Assembly: GCA_025464095.1 (NCBI GenBank)
Contig: JAODMF010000017.1
Coordinates: 1 to 64,000, forward strand
Length of the DNA stretch: 64,000 nt
Source: Glaciihabitans sp.
Lineage (GTDB): Bacteria > Actinomycetota > Actinomycetes > Actinomycetales > Microbacteriaceae
Direction: 5' to 3'
In this document: positions 1 through 10,732 of the stretch, one piece after another
How positions within the stretch are numbered: position 1 is the first letter of the stretch
Layout: each line of letters starts with the position of its first letter
The notes under the pieces: generated by a model
Seen by the model: only the letters and a program-made list of their open reading frames with translations
What the model was told of the DNA's origin: nothing
Database searches by the model: none
Made by a program: the position numbers and the translations under genes

Positions 1-2058
1 ATCGATGCCGGTAAGACAACGACGACCGAGCGCATCCTGTACTACACGGGAATCACGCACAAGATCGGCGAGGTCCACGATGGCGCTGCCGTCATGGACT
101 GGATGGCGCAGGAGCAGGAGCGCGGCATCACGATCACGTCCGCCGCGACCACGTGCTTCTGGAACAACTACCAGCTGAACATCATCGACACCCCAGGACA
201 CGTCGACTTCACGGTCGAGGTCGAGCGCAACCTTCGCGTGCTCGATGGCGCCGTTGCCGTCTTCGACGGCAAGGAGGGCGTCGAGCCCCAGTCGGAGACC
301 GTCTGGCGCCAGGCCGACAAGTACGACGTTCCGCGGATCTGTTTCGTCAACAAGATGGACAAGCTGGGCGCCGACTTCTACTACACGGTCGACACCATCA
401 TCAAGCGCCTCGGCGCGAAGCCGCTGGTCATCCAGCTCCCCATCGGGTTCGAGAACTCCTTCGAGGGCGTCGTCGACCTGGTCGAGATGCGCGCGCTCAC
501 GTGGCGCGGCGACTCCAAGGGTGACGTCGAGCTGGGCGCCAAGTATGCCATCGAAGAAATCCCGGCAGACCTGGCTGAGAAGGCCAAGGAATACCGCGCG
601 ATCCTGATCGAGACCGTTGCCGAGGCAGACGACGCTCTGCTCGAGCGCTACCTCGAGGGCGACACCGACTTCTCGGTAGCCGAGATCAAGGCGGCCATCC
701 GCAAGCTCACCATCTCGAGCCAGCTGTACCCGGTTCTCTGCGGTTCGGCGTTCAAGAACCGTGGAGTCCAGCCGATGTTGGATGCCGTCGTCGACTACCT
801 GCCGAGCCCGCTCGACGTGCCGGCAACCGAGGGCCGCGATGTCCGCGACGAAGAGAAGATCATTGAGCGTCACCCCGACGCGACCGAGCCGTTTGCGGCT
901 CTCGCGTTCAAGGTTGCCGTTCACCCGTTCTTCGGTCGTCTGACCTACGTTCGCGTGTACTCCGGTCACGTTGACTCCGGTGCCCAGGTCGTCAACGCGA
1001 CCAAGGGTAAGAAGGAGCGCATCGGCAAGATCTTCCAGATGCACGCCAACAAGGAGAACCCGGTCGCCGCCATGAGCGCCGGGCACATCTACGCGGTCAT
1101 CGGCCTGAAAGACACGACGACGGGCGACACGCTCTCCGACCCGGCACAGCAGGTTGTGCTCGAGTCGATGACGTTCCCGGAGCCGGTCATCGAGGTCGCC
1201 ATCGAGCCGAAGACGAAGCAGGACCAGGAAAAGCTGGGCCTCGCCATCCAGAAGCTCGCTGAAGAAGACCCGACGTTCCGCACCGAGCACAACCCGGACA
1301 CGGGCCAGACCACGATCAAGGGCATGGGCGAGCTTCACCTCGACATCCTCGTTGACCGTATGAAGCGCGAGTTCGGCGTTGAGGCGAACGTGGGCAAGCC
1401 GCAGGTTGCGTACCGCGAGACGATTCGTCGCATCGTTGAGAAGCACGACTACACCCACAAGAAGCAGACCGGTGGATCCGGCCAGTTCGCGAAGGTGCAG
1501 ATTTCTCTCGAGCCGCTCGAGGTCACCGCGGAGAAGACCTACGAATTCGAGAACAAGGTCACCGGTGGTCGCGTTCCGCGCGAGTACATCGGGTCGGTCG
1601 ACGCTGGAATCCAGGATGCGCTGCACGTCGGCGTGCTCGCCGGCTACCCCATGGTGGGCGTCAAGGCGATCCTGCTCGATGGTGCCGCGCACGACGTCGA
1701 CTCCTCGGAGATGGCGTTCAAGATTGCCGGATCGATGGCTTTCAAGGAAGCCGCTCGAAAGGCACAACCCGTTCTGCTCGAGCCGCTGATGGCCGTCGAG
1801 GTACGTACCCCTGAGGAATACATGGGAGACGTCATCGGTGACCTGAACTCGCGTCGCGGTCAGATCCAGAGCATGGAGGATGCGACCGGCGTCAAGGTCG
1901 TTCGTGCCAACGTGCCGCTGTCGGAGATGTTCGGCTATGTGGGTGACCTGAGGTCGAAGACCTCCGGGCGCGCCGTGTACTCGATGACCTTCGAGTCCTA
2001 CGCTGAGGTCCCGAGAGCTGTTGCCGACGAGATCATCCAGAAGAACAAGGGCGAGTAA
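1..2058 (+). CDS. fusA: Elongation factor G (5' end outside window)
   Basis: Translocation GTPase that moves tRNA and mRNA through the ribosome after peptide bond formation. The open frame runs from base 1, beginning inside the P-loop ([13 protein letters not shown]), so about 19 N-terminal residues lie outside the window; 685 residues are visible against about 700 for the family. GTPase motifs follow in order: RGITIT (G2), DTPGHVDF (G3), NKMD (G4) and GSAFKNRG (G5). Domain II, the domain IV stretch [10 protein letters not shown] and the domain V motif [12 protein letters not shown] complete it. The internal ATG at 94 is a methionine within the G domain, not the start. tuf follows 156 bases downstream, the usual str operon order. 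Identity is certain. Confidence 0.98.
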   Translation: MDAGKTTTTERILYYTGITHKIGEVHDGAAVMDWMAQEQERGITITSAATTCFWNNYQLNIIDTPGHVDFTVEVERNLRVLDGAVAVFDGKEGVEPQSETVWRQADKYDVPRICFVNKMDKLGADFYYTVDTIIKRLGAKPLVIQLPIGFENSFEGVVDLVEMRALTWRGDSKGDVELGAKYAIEEIPADLAEKAKEYRAILIETVAEADDALLERYLEGDTDFSVAEIKAAIRKLTISSQLYPVLCGSAFKNRGVQPMLDAVVDYLPSPLDVPATEGRDVRDEEKIIERHPDATEPFAALAFKVAVHPFFGRLTYVRVYSGHVDSGAQVVNATKGKKERIGKIFQMHANKENPVAAMSAGHIYAVIGLKDTTTGDTLSDPAQQVVLESMTFPEPVIEVAIEPKTKQDQEKLGLAIQKLAEEDPTFRTEHNPDTGQTTIKGMGELHLDILVDRMKREFGVEANVGKPQVAYRETIRRIVEKHDYTHKKQTGGSGQFAKVQISLEPLEVTAEKTYEFENKVTGGRVPREYIGSVDAGIQDALHVGVLAGYPMVGVKAILLDGAAHDVDSSEMAFKIAGSMAFKEAARKAQPVLLEPLMAVEVRTPEEYMGDVIGDLNSRRGQIQSMEDATGVKVVRANVPLSEMFGYVGDLRSKTSGRAVYSMTFESYAEVPRAVADEIIQKNKGE

Positions 2059-2214
2059 CCTTCGTCAACCGGGGCAGCGAGCTGCCTCGGCGCTGGCGTC
2101 GCGGATTGCCTGCAATCCATAAAGCTCCAGCGCGCGAGTAACATAACAACACACCAATTCGTGAGCATTCGGAACCACCGGATGCCTACATCCGAGTCCT
2201 GAGGAGGACCCACA

Positions 2215-3408
2215 GTGGCCAAGGCCAAGTTCGAGCGGACTAAGCCGCACGTAAACATCGGAACGATCGGTCACGTTGACCACGGAAAGACCACGCTCAC
2301 CGCAGCGATCTCCAAGGTCCTGGCCGACACGTACCCGTCGCCCGTCAACGTTCAGCGCGACTTCGCGTCGATTGACTCGGCGCCCGAAGAGCGCCAGCGC
2401 GGTATCACGATCAACATCTCGCACGTCGAGTACGAGACCGCGAAGCGTCACTACGCGCACGTCGACGCCCCTGGGCACGCCGACTACATCAAGAACATGA
2501 TCACCGGTGCCGCCCAGATGGATGGCGCAATCCTCGTGGTTGCAGCGACCGACGGCCCGATGGCCCAGACGCGTGAGCACGTTCTGCTCGCCAAGCAGGT
2601 CGGCGTGCCGTACCTCCTGGTTGCGCTGAACAAGTCCGACATGGTTGACGACGAAGAGATCCTTGAGCTCGTCGAGCTCGAGGTTCGCGAGCTGCTCTCC
2701 AGCCAGGGCTTCGATGGCGACAACGCTCCCGTTGTTCGCGTCTCCGGCCTCAAGGCGCTCGAGGGCGACGCGACCTGGACGAAGAGCATCCTGGACCTCA
2801 TGGACGCGGTTGACGCATCCGTGCCGGACCCGGTGCGCGACAAGGACAAGCCGTTCCTCATGCCTATCGAGGACGTCTTCACGATCACTGGTCGTGGAAC
2901 CGTCGTCACGGGTCGCGCCGAGCGCGGAACCCTCGCTATCAACTCCGAGGTCGAGATCGTCGGCATCCGCCCGACGCAGAAGACCATCGTCACCGGTATC
3001 GAGATGTTCCACAAGCAGCTCGACGAGGCATGGGCCGGCGAGAACTGTGGTCTGCTGCTCCGCGGCACGAAGCGTGAAGACGTCGAGCGCGGCCAGGTTG
3101 TTGTCAAGCCTGGCTCGGTCACGCCGCACACGAACTTCGAGGGCACCGCCTACATCCTGTCCAAGGATGAGGGTGGCCGTCACAACCCGTTCTACGCGAA
3201 CTACCGTCCGCAGTTCTACTTCCGCACCACCGACGTCACCGGCGTCATCACGCTGCCCGAGGGCACCGAGATGGTCATGCCGGGCGACACCACCGGTATG
3301 ACCGTCGAGCTCATCCAGCCCATCGCGCTGGAAGAGGGCCTCGGCTTCGCAATCCGTGAGGGTGGCCGCACCGTCGGCGCCGGCACGGTCACGAAGGTCC
3401 TGAAGTAA
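2215..3408 (+). CDS. tuf: Elongation factor Tu
   Basis: GTPase that delivers aminoacyl-tRNA to the ribosomal A site. It is 397 residues, full length. The GTG start gives [20 protein letters not shown] and is preceded by a GAGGAGG Shine-Dalgarno (around 2200). Motifs are [10 protein letters not shown] (P-loop), [12 protein letters not shown] (switch I), DAPGHADY (switch II) and NKSD; the protein ends ...[10 protein letters not shown]. It is last in the str operon and is closed by a hairpin terminator. In many actinobacteria rpsJ comes soon after tuf; here about 12.5 kb of other genes intervene. Confidence 0.99.
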   Translation: MAKAKFERTKPHVNIGTIGHVDHGKTTLTAAISKVLADTYPSPVNVQRDFASIDSAPEERQRGITINISHVEYETAKRHYAHVDAPGHADYIKNMITGAAQMDGAILVVAATDGPMAQTREHVLLAKQVGVPYLLVALNKSDMVDDEEILELVELEVRELLSSQGFDGDNAPVVRVSGLKALEGDATWTKSILDLMDAVDASVPDPVRDKDKPFLMPIEDVFTITGRGTVVTGRAERGTLAINSEVEIVGIRPTQKTIVTGIEMFHKQLDEAWAGENCGLLLRGTKREDVERGQVVVKPGSVTPHTNFEGTAYILSKDEGGRHNPFYANYRPQFYFRTTDVTGVITLPEGTEMVMPGDTTGMTVELIQPIALEEGLGFAIREGGRTVGAGTVTKVLK

Positions 3409-3424
3409 CCCAGTAGTACAACGA

Positions 3425-3459
3425 ATGGCCGCACCCTCGGGTGCGGCCATCCGTGTTTT
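3425..3459 (+). terminator. Rho-independent terminator of the fusA-tuf operon
   Basis: An 11-bp perfect stem (ATGGCCGCACC paired with its complement, 3425-3435 and 3440-3450) has a 4-base CTCG loop and is followed by TTTT at 3456-3459. It lies 16 bases after the tuf stop codon. Confidence 0.85.
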
Positions 3460-3513
3460 AACCTCGGCTACTATGACCGAAGACGGGAGCTCGCGCCCGT
3501 CGCGGTAGAGACG

Positions 3514-6500
3514 ATGGAGACTCGGATGCACGCACGCACCCGCCTCTCCGTGCGCGCGTCGCGGAACGCGCGGATGGCGGGCGCCCTGCGCTCCTGGCCA
3601 CTGACGACCACCCTGCGCGGGATGCGCAGCGAACTGCGGCTGCTTCTGATCGTCGTGACCATCGCGCTGCTGGCTTCGACGATCATCACCTCGTTCGCCC
3701 TGCTCGTCGTGGCCACGGAGCAGGGCGGCGTGCGCGCGGCCCTCGCGTCGGTGGACCCGGCGCAATCCACGCTCGGCATCCAGGCGCTCGGGCCGAACCA
3801 GACGGTTCGCCAGACGCGGGAGCGGGCTGACAAGGCCATCCGCTCGGTTATGGGCGGCGCTGCGCCGGTTCGTGGCGTCGGTTTTGCGATCTCCGATCCC
3901 GTCGCGGCACCGGGGCGTGACGCGACCATGGAGACCGTCGGCTACTTCGGTGAGCTCGACCAGGTGCGCGACCACGCGACCATCACGGACGGCGCGTGGG
4001 CCGGGCTGACCCCGCCCGGCCAGCCCGTGGCCGTCACGCTGCCACGCACCGCCGCGAAGAGCCTTGGCTTGAAGGTTGGCAGCGTCTTCCGGGTGCAAGC
4101 CAGCAATGCGCCGCTGGATGTCGTCGTCGCCGGGCTCTACACGGTCAGGGATCCGCGCGGCGACTACTGGGGCCGCGACCGCCTGCAGGGGAGGGGCGAT
4201 GTGGTGAGCTTCCCGAAGGAGGCCGTCACCGTCTTCGTTCCCACGCACGCGTTCGGTCCCCTGCTGGTGCCGGCGGGGGCGATGGATGCCGCGCAGATCC
4301 CGGTGCACAGCATCGACATCCGGTATGCCCCCGACTTCGGGAACACGCGCGTCGACCAGATTGCGCCGCTCGCCGACCGGCTCGCGACATCCGACCAGGA
4401 CGTGCCGGCCGCCATGGGGCTGGCGGCCAGGAGCATCGACTATTCGACTCATCTGGCCGACGTGCTCGCCGACGTCTCCACCAGCCTCGTCGTCACCCGT
4501 TCGACCGTCGTCGTCGTGAGCCTGCTGCTGCTCGTGCTGTCGATTTCAGCCCTGACACAGACCGCCCGGCTGTTCAGCGACGCGCGCGCGGGGGAGCGCA
4601 GGCTGATGCGGGCCCGGGGCGCGTCGTCCGGGCAACTGATCACCCTCTCGGTGTTCGAGGCGCTAGCCATCGGGTTGACCTGCGCGATCGCCAGTCCGAT
4701 CCTGGCCGAGCTGGTCTATTCGGCGCTGGCCGCACAACCCGCCATGGTGGCCAGCGGTATGCCGCCCCTTGCCGGCCTGACCGGCCAGGTCTGGCTCGTC
4801 GCCGGTGGTGTGGCGGCCATCTTCGTGGTCGTGCTGATCGCGCCGTCGCTTCGCCGTGCCGAACAGTTCGTCGACAACGACCAGACGAAGGGGCGGGCAC
4901 CGCGGGGCAGCAGCCTGCTGCGTTCCGGGCTCGACCTTGGACTTGTCGTCCTCGCCGTCGTCGCGGTGTGGCAGCTGCAGTCGTACAAGACGCCGGTGAA
5001 CGGAACGTCGTCACCCACTATCGACATCCTGCTGGTGGCGGCTCCCGCGATCGTGCTGCTGGCCGGCGGGCTGGTCGCCGTGCGGCTGATACCCGCGACC
5101 TCCCGACTGGTGCAGCATCTGGGGGCGCGATCGCGCGGGGCTGTGCTGCCGCTCGCGGCGTGGGAGGTCGGGCGGCGATCGCAGCGTGCGACCGCGGCGG
5201 TACTCCTGCTGACGCTCGCGCTGGCCGTCGGCACATTCGGGCAGTCGTTTCTCGCGACCTGGCGGCTGTCGCAGCTGGACCAGGCGTCCTTCGCGACCGG
5301 AGCCCCGGTCCGTGCGCCAGCACCCGCCAGCATCGCCACCTCGCAGTCCGCCCTGCTGTCGGACGGTGCTCGTGGCGCGGCTCAGCCCACGCTGCGGCGC
5401 ACGGCACTCGTCGCGGCACCCGGCGAGTCGTTCCTGCCCGACGAGGCTCCGTCCGGCACTGGGGCGACCGTCCTCGGGCTCACCGCAGCGTCCCGGGCGG
5501 TGATTGGCGCCGGCCGCAACGGCGAGGTGGGGGGCGCCCGGCTCGAGCGCCTGCTGCGCGGCTCGAAGATCGGGCCTGAAACGAGTGTCGCGATGCCCCC
5601 TGATACGACGGGGATCACCGCTCGGGTCAGCTTGGGCGAACCATCCACAGCACGCGCCGGAATCTCGGTCCGCGTCCGCGCCATGATCGAAGATGCCAAC
5701 CACCTCATCAGCACCATCGACCTCGGGACAGTGGCCTACGACGGGCTACCGCACCCGGTCTCGGGAATGCTGGCGGCGGTGGCCAGGGGTGGAGCCTTCG
5801 CTACGCCGCTGAGCCTGATCGGCTTTCAGGCGGACGTTTTCGTCAGCAACACCGTCGACTACCAGATAGCGAAGTCGGATGTCGCCGCCGCACTACTGGT
5901 CGGACGGGTCGGCACCCTGTCCGCGGCATCCGCCACCGAGCCGGTCCTGCTGCAGGTGCCAGCGAACGGCCGCTGGTATTCGAAGGCGGCTGACAATTTC
6001 CAGGGCACCCTCACTCCCGTCAAGCCTCCCCGCGGCTGGCAGTTCGACCTGCCCGTCACGGTGCCCGCCGATCTCAACCAGCAGGTCGTGACCATCACCG
6101 TGATGGGCTGGCAACCGGTGAGTGCGGTGCCCGCCGTCATGTCCGCCGACCTGGCCAAATCGATGAACGTGTCCGGGGGCATACCGCTGGTTGTGGTCGT
6201 GCCGGGCGCGCACATCCCGATCATGCTGGAGGGCACGGTGCCACTGGTGCCGGGCAGCGCGAAGACCGCGGACCTTGTCGTCGAGAGTGTCGGGCGAACG
6301 GATGCCAGTGCGCCGGCTCTTGTGGTCGCCGACCAGCAACTGCTGTCGCGCGCGATCGCCCAGTACGGCGTCGGCGGCACCATGGCGGACGAATGGTGGG
6401 TGGATGTCGCGGCGGGGCAGGGGCAGACCTGGCTGGACGCGCATCCGGTTGCCCACGGCCTTGAACCGGCGCACAGCGCTGAGGTGCTCGCACGGCAGCT

Positions 6501-6951
6501 GGAAGAAAACCCGCTCCGCGTCGGGACGCAGGCAGCGCTGTGGCTCGCGATCGGCGCGGCCGCGGTTCTCGCCGCGATCGGATTCGCGGTGCACACCTCG
6601 GCGACCATTCGCTCTCGCCGCACCGAACTCGCGCAGCTACGCGCCATCGGGCTCTCGCGGCGCAGCCTGGTCGCCCTCATAGGCGTGGAATCGGCGCTCC
6701 TCAGTCTGCTCGGAACGGTATTGGGAATCGGGCTCGGGGCGCTGCTCGGCTGGCTCGTCGGACCGCTCATCGCGATCTCGCCGACCGGCGCACCGCCCGT
6801 GCCGTCCGTGCGCGTGGACATTCCAGTGGGAAGTAACGCTCTGCTGGCCGTCGAGGTGGCGGCGGTCCTCGCCGTGATCGTCGTCTTCGTCGCCGGCTCC
6901 CAGCGCTCGGCTGATCCGGCGAGCATCCTGCGCGAGGGTGGTGACTCGTGA
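3514..6951 (+). CDS. FtsX/MacB-type ABC transporter permease (1145 aa)
   Basis: Large membrane permease of the FtsX/MacB superfamily, expected to couple ATP hydrolysis by the downstream ATPases to export, or to mechanical signalling, across the membrane. A basic N-terminus precedes a membrane segment at about residues 41-67. A large extracytoplasmic domain follows, then a first helix bundle (from about 330), a central bundle, a second large extracytoplasmic domain, and a C-terminal FtsX bundle with the typical cytoplasmic loop RRTELAQLRAIGLSRRSL. It is thus a two-module protein, about twice a minimal FtsX. Start choice is uncertain: ATG 3514 has only a weak purine-rich stretch upstream, and ATG 3526 is possible. 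The stop overlaps the next gene, indicating translational coupling in a four-gene operon. Substrate unknown. Confidence 0.85.
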   Translation: METRMHARTRLSVRASRNARMAGALRSWPLTTTLRGMRSELRLLLIVVTIALLASTIITSFALLVVATEQGGVRAALASVDPAQSTLGIQALGPNQTVRQTRERADKAIRSVMGGAAPVRGVGFAISDPVAAPGRDATMETVGYFGELDQVRDHATITDGAWAGLTPPGQPVAVTLPRTAAKSLGLKVGSVFRVQASNAPLDVVVAGLYTVRDPRGDYWGRDRLQGRGDVVSFPKEAVTVFVPTHAFGPLLVPAGAMDAAQIPVHSIDIRYAPDFGNTRVDQIAPLADRLATSDQDVPAAMGLAARSIDYSTHLADVLADVSTSLVVTRSTVVVVSLLLLVLSISALTQTARLFSDARAGERRLMRARGASSGQLITLSVFEALAIGLTCAIASPILAELVYSALAAQPAMVASGMPPLAGLTGQVWLVAGGVAAIFVVVLIAPSLRRAEQFVDNDQTKGRAPRGSSLLRSGLDLGLVVLAVVAVWQLQSYKTPVNGTSSPTIDILLVAAPAIVLLAGGLVAVRLIPATSRLVQHLGARSRGAVLPLAAWEVGRRSQRATAAVLLLTLALAVGTFGQSFLATWRLSQLDQASFATGAPVRAPAPASIATSQSALLSDGARGAAQPTLRRTALVAAPGESFLPDEAPSGTGATVLGLTAASRAVIGAGRNGEVGGARLERLLRGSKIGPETSVAMPPDTTGITARVSLGEPSTARAGISVRVRAMIEDANHLISTIDLGTVAYDGLPHPVSGMLAAVARGGAFATPLSLIGFQADVFVSNTVDYQIAKSDVAAALLVGRVGTLSAASATEPVLLQVPANGRWYSKAADNFQGTLTPVKPPRGWQFDLPVTVPADLNQQVVTITVMGWQPVSAVPAVMSADLAKSMNVSGGIPLVVVVPGAHIPIMLEGTVPLVPGSAKTADLVVESVGRTDASAPALVVADQQLLSRAIAQYGVGGTMADEWWVDVAAGQGQTWLDAHPVAHGLEPAHSAEVLARQLEENPLRVGTQAALWLAIGAAAVLAAIGFAVHTSATIRSRRTELAQLRAIGLSRRSLVALIGVESALLSLLGTVLGIGLGALLGWLVGPLIAISPTGAPPVPSVRVDIPVGSNALLAVEVAAVLAVIVVFVAGSQRSADPASILREGGDS

Positions 6952-9776
6952 TGCAGAAGTCCGATCGCACCCCGACCACGCCGGTCACCCGGCGAGCAGT
7001 TGCGCCGCGGTACAGCATCCCGCGCGCACTGCGATCCCTCACCGGTGCGAGCGGGATGATCGTGCGGCGGCGCGCGCGACGCGACGCGGGCCTTCTGGTC
7101 GCCTGGGTGCTGCTCGTCGCGTTCGCCATGGCGCTGGCGGTTGCCACGCCGCGATTCGTGCTCGGCACCCTCGATTCCGCGGCGCGTGAGGCGGTCACGG
7201 CGGCCGGGTCATCCGCCGACCTCATCATCACGTCGAGTGTTGCGGAGCCTCGGGTCAGCGCCTCGGTGCCGGTCATGTCCGTACCGGACCTTCTGCAACT
7301 CGCTCGAAACGTGCCGGGAGCCCTCCCGGCGGCACTGCATCGAGTGGCCAAAGATACGACGGTATCGCTGGTCGGTTCCTCCACCGAGGCCCGGACGATT
7401 GACGGCGTCACCCAGCGAACCGGTAGCGCACCCAGCGTGCGGCTGGGGATGTTGACGCCGACAAACCGTGCCCTTGTGACCGTTATCGAGGGGAGCCTCC
7501 CGGCCACTACCGCGACTCGGGGGGAGCCCATCGAGATTGCCATCTCGGAGGCGACCGCGAGAACCGCACGGCTTCGGGTGGGAAGCGAACTATTGGTGCC
7601 CGTCTCGCCAACGGCCGACGTGGCTCTGCCCGGCAACACCATTGCCCTGAAAGTGACCGGGATCGTGGCGAGGTCGGGCGGCCGCTGGAATCAACTCGCC
7701 GAGGTCTGGGATCCGACAGTGCTCGCCGGTGGGGCATCCTCGGTGACCGTGCTCGCGTCGCCGGAGGGGATCACGGAGGCATCGCGCAGTTACCAGGACC
7801 CCTTCAGCGGCACCATCTCGGTGCGGCTGGACCCGAACAAGTTCACCAGCGCACTCCTGGCCAGTGTCGCGGCGGAATCGCAGGGTCTGCAGGCCAATCC
7901 CGCGGCGCTCGTCGCGGGAACGAGCTTCACCATCGAGGCCCGTTCAGAGTTCGCGACGGCGCTCGGGAACTTCCCGGCGCAGTCGCGCGCGTCGCTGGCG
8001 CAAATGCTGATGATGGTCGCTGGGCTACTCGGGGTCGCGGCCGCGGTGCTCCTTCTGGTCGCACGACTACTCGCCTTGCGGCGGGCCGGGGAAGTGGCGC
8101 TGGAACGCGCGCGCGGTGCGACGCTGGCATCCATTGCTCTTCGTGCGCTGATCGAGTCCCTTGCCACCGGATTGGTGGGCGCTGCCCTCGGCGCCGTTGT
8201 CGGGCTGATGCTGCAACCGGGACCGATCGTCAGCATGGTGCCGGTGATCGCCGTGCTCGCCGCCGCGATCCTGGCGGCGCCCGCGCAGGCCGTGCTGTCC
8301 ACTCGGGGGCTGTGGGCAGGGCGACGCGCTCCCGCGAACCGGCGAGACCGGCAACAACTCGTGGCAAATGCGAATAGTCGCCGCATCGCCGTGGAGGTCA
8401 CCCTCATTGCCCTGGCCGCCGCGGCGGTCGTCTCTCTGGCAACCCGAGGGCTCCTGCAGACATCCACAGACCAGGTCGACCCGCTTCTCGCCGCCGCACC
8501 GCTGCTCTTCGCCATCGCTGTGACGGTGGTCGTGCTGCGCCTGTATCGCTGGCCCGTCCGGTTGTTCGGACGGATTGCCCGTCGCTCCCGAGGCGCGATG
8601 GGGCTGGTAAGTGCCGTGCGCGCGGAGAAATCGGTGGCCGTGCTCCCGCTGCTGTCGCTGTCGCTCGCTGTCGCAATCACGGTGACGGGCGGGCTGCTGA
8701 CCGAAACGGTGCTGTCCGGGCAGGTGGATGCGTCCTGGAGTCGTATCGGGGGCGACGCCCGGGTGCACGGGCGAGTCGTATCCGGCCAGCCGGAGAGGGT
8801 GGCGGCCGCGCCCGGGGTCAGCGCCGCGGCATCCGATCGGGTTATCCCCCAGGTGCAGCTGTCGCTCGGCACGACCGGAAAGCTGGTGACGATCCTGGCG
8901 ATCGACAAGTATTACCCGCACCTGGTGGACACGCTGCCGCGCACCCAGGCGGATTCCGGCGTCGGCGCGACGGAGGGGGCGCGTTCGCTGGGACGGCTGG
9001 CGACCACCGACAACACGACGTCGGATGCCATCCCGATCGTCGTCGACGATGAACTGGCCCGGATCATCGTCACCAAGGATTTGTCCGCGACGATCGAGGG
9101 CGAAGACTTCCCGCTGAAGGTGGTCGGCACGACGCACCTTCGTGGGCCCGTCGGCTACCTGAGCGGGCCATTCGTCTACGTCGACCTGGTCATGCTGTCC
9201 GAGCGGACGCCAAAGCCGATCCTGGCGAACACGCTGCTGGCCGTTGGACCGGGATCCGCCGCGGCGGTCGCAACGCAGGGCTTCACCAGCACGCAGGTCG
9301 ACGACCGCGCCACGTGGCTGGATGCGCGTCGTCACCAGGCCCTCGTGAACGGCGTGCAGCTCACGGTGCTGCTGGCAACGGCCGCGGTTGCCCTTCTCGC
9401 CCTCATCGCACTGCTGGCGACCGTGGTGGCGAGTTCGCGTGACCGAGTCCGATCGGTCTCGCTGCTGCGAACCCTGGGCGCGCCGCCGCGTGTGGGATGG
9501 TGGCTCGCGCTTGCCGAGCTGGCTCCGACCGTACTGGGAGCGCTGGTCGCGGGGGTCGCATCCGCTGTCACCCTCGTGGTTGTGCTCACGCCCGCGCTGG
9601 GGCTGCAGAACCTGACCGGGGGAATGGGGCCGCCGCGGGCGACCGTGTCGCCGATCCTGATCCTCGGGCTGCTGGGAGCCACGGTCGGGTCGCTGCTGTT
9701 GGCGGCGCTCGCGGAAGTCGTGCTGCACCGGCGAGATCGACTGAGTGATGTACTACGAGTGGGAGAAACGGTATGA
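6948..9776 (+). CDS. Second FtsX/MacB-type ABC transporter permease (942 aa)
   Basis: Paralogue in architecture of the preceding permease: a basic N-terminus, a membrane segment near residues 45-70 (LVAWVLLVAFAMALAVATPR), a large outer domain, a first FtsX bundle with the loop ALRRAGEVALERARGATLAS, further helices, a second outer domain, and a C-terminal bundle with loop RDRVRSVSLLRTLGAPPRVG. Start is GTG 6948 or the adjacent ATG 6951; both overlap the stop of the upstream gene. The end overlaps the first ATPase by ATGA. Two unequal permeases with two different ATPases suggest a heteromeric exporter. The exported molecule cannot be read from the sequence. Confidence 0.85.
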   Translation: MMQKSDRTPTTPVTRRAVAPRYSIPRALRSLTGASGMIVRRRARRDAGLLVAWVLLVAFAMALAVATPRFVLGTLDSAAREAVTAAGSSADLIITSSVAEPRVSASVPVMSVPDLLQLARNVPGALPAALHRVAKDTTVSLVGSSTEARTIDGVTQRTGSAPSVRLGMLTPTNRALVTVIEGSLPATTATRGEPIEIAISEATARTARLRVGSELLVPVSPTADVALPGNTIALKVTGIVARSGGRWNQLAEVWDPTVLAGGASSVTVLASPEGITEASRSYQDPFSGTISVRLDPNKFTSALLASVAAESQGLQANPAALVAGTSFTIEARSEFATALGNFPAQSRASLAQMLMMVAGLLGVAAAVLLLVARLLALRRAGEVALERARGATLASIALRALIESLATGLVGAALGAVVGLMLQPGPIVSMVPVIAVLAAAILAAPAQAVLSTRGLWAGRRAPANRRDRQQLVANANSRRIAVEVTLIALAAAAVVSLATRGLLQTSTDQVDPLLAAAPLLFAIAVTVVVLRLYRWPVRLFGRIARRSRGAMGLVSAVRAEKSVAVLPLLSLSLAVAITVTGGLLTETVLSGQVDASWSRIGGDARVHGRVVSGQPERVAAAPGVSAAASDRVIPQVQLSLGTTGKLVTILAIDKYYPHLVDTLPRTQADSGVGATEGARSLGRLATTDNTTSDAIPIVVDDELARIIVTKDLSATIEGEDFPLKVVGTTHLRGPVGYLSGPFVYVDLVMLSERTPKPILANTLLAVGPGSAAAVATQGFTSTQVDDRATWLDARRHQALVNGVQLTVLLATAAVALLALIALLATVVASSRDRVRSVSLLRTLGAPPRVGWWLALAELAPTVLGALVAGVASAVTLVVVLTPALGLQNLTGGMGPPRATVSPILILGLLGATVGSLLLAALAEVVLHRRDRLSDVLRVGETV

Positions 9777-10732
9777 CGAACACGACGCAGCAGGCGCCTG
9801 CGAGCCGGAAGGCCGAGTACGGGGCGAACGCCCTCATCGTGTGCGACAACGTCGTGCGCATCTATCAGGTCGAGGGCATCGAGGTGCAGGCACTGCAGGG
9901 TCTCGACCTGCTGGTCGACCCTGGCGAGATGATCGCCATCATTGGCGCATCCGGGTCGGGCAAATCGACCCTCCTGAACGTCCTGTCGGGACTGGATGCC
10001 CCCACCGCCGGCCGCGCGCGCGTCGGCGGGTGGGACCTCCTCTCCCTCACAGCCGCGGATCGACTCACCTACCGCCGCAGCGCTGTCGGGTTCATCTGGC
10101 AGCAGACCGCACGGAACCTGCTGCCCTACCTGAGCGCGATGGAGAACGTCGCCCTGCCCATGGCCTTCGCTGGCGTGCGACCCCGGACCCGCGCGCGACG
10201 AGCGCGCGACCTGCTGGGCTCACTCGGCATGGGAGACAAGGCAACTCGTCGCCCGGGCGAACTTTCCGGGGGGGAGCAGCAGAGGGTGTCGATCGCGGTC
10301 GCGTTGGCGAATCACCCGGAGGTCCTCTTCGCCGACGAACCGACCGGCGAACTGGATGCCGCCACCAGCGAGGAAGTCTTCGCCGCACTGCGTCGCGCGA
10401 ACACAGAGCTCGGAACCACGGTCGTCATCGTGACGCACGACGCAGAGGTAGCCGGCCAGGTGCAGCGAACGGTGGCCATCCGGGACGGGCGCACCGCTTC
10501 AGAGGTGTTCCGGCGCACCGCGATCGATGAGTTCGGGGCATCCTCGGTGATCGCCGAGGAGTACGCGGTCCTCGATCGCGCCGGGCGCCTGCAGCTGCCG
10601 GCGGACTTCCGCTCGACCCTCGGCCTGCGCGACCGCGTGCGTCTCGAACTCGAGCAGGACCACGTGGGCATCTGGCCGGATGCCCGGGCGGCCGTTGCAT
10701 CGAAGCGAGCCGCCACCGAGGACAAGTCATGA
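9773..10732 (+). CDS. ABC transporter ATPase with C-terminal AbrB-like domain
   Basis: Cytoplasmic ATPase of the MacB/LolD type. It has Walker A GASGSGKST, Q-loop region (IWQQTARNLLPYLSAMENV), signature LSGGEQQR, Walker B VLFADEP and H-loop IVTHD. The protein is 319 residues, about 90 longer than the usual LolD-type ATPase. The extra tail (about residues 262-302) reads YAVLDRAGRLQLPADFR...LGLRDRVRLELE, which fits the SpoVT/AbrB swapped-hairpin pattern ('..D..GR..LP...R..LGL...D.V.L....'). That fold normally binds DNA or dimerises. Translation is coupled to the permease by an ATGA overlap and to the next ATPase likewise. The AbrB call is by pattern only. Confidence 0.88.
   Translation: MTNTTQQAPASRKAEYGANALIVCDNVVRIYQVEGIEVQALQGLDLLVDPGEMIAIIGASGSGKSTLLNVLSGLDAPTAGRARVGGWDLLSLTAADRLTYRRSAVGFIWQQTARNLLPYLSAMENVALPMAFAGVRPRTRARRARDLLGSLGMGDKATRRPGELSGGEQQRVSIAVALANHPEVLFADEPTGELDAATSEEVFAALRRANTELGTTVVIVTHDAEVAGQVQRTVAIRDGRTASEVFRRTAIDEFGASSVIAEEYAVLDRAGRLQLPADFRSTLGLRDRVRLELEQDHVGIWPDARAAVASKRAATEDKS

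Noticed and set aside
2065-4452. Long minus-strand open frame (795 codons) opposite tuf and the first permease
   Set aside because: It is antisense to tuf across its full length and continues into the permease shadow; no motif supports it.
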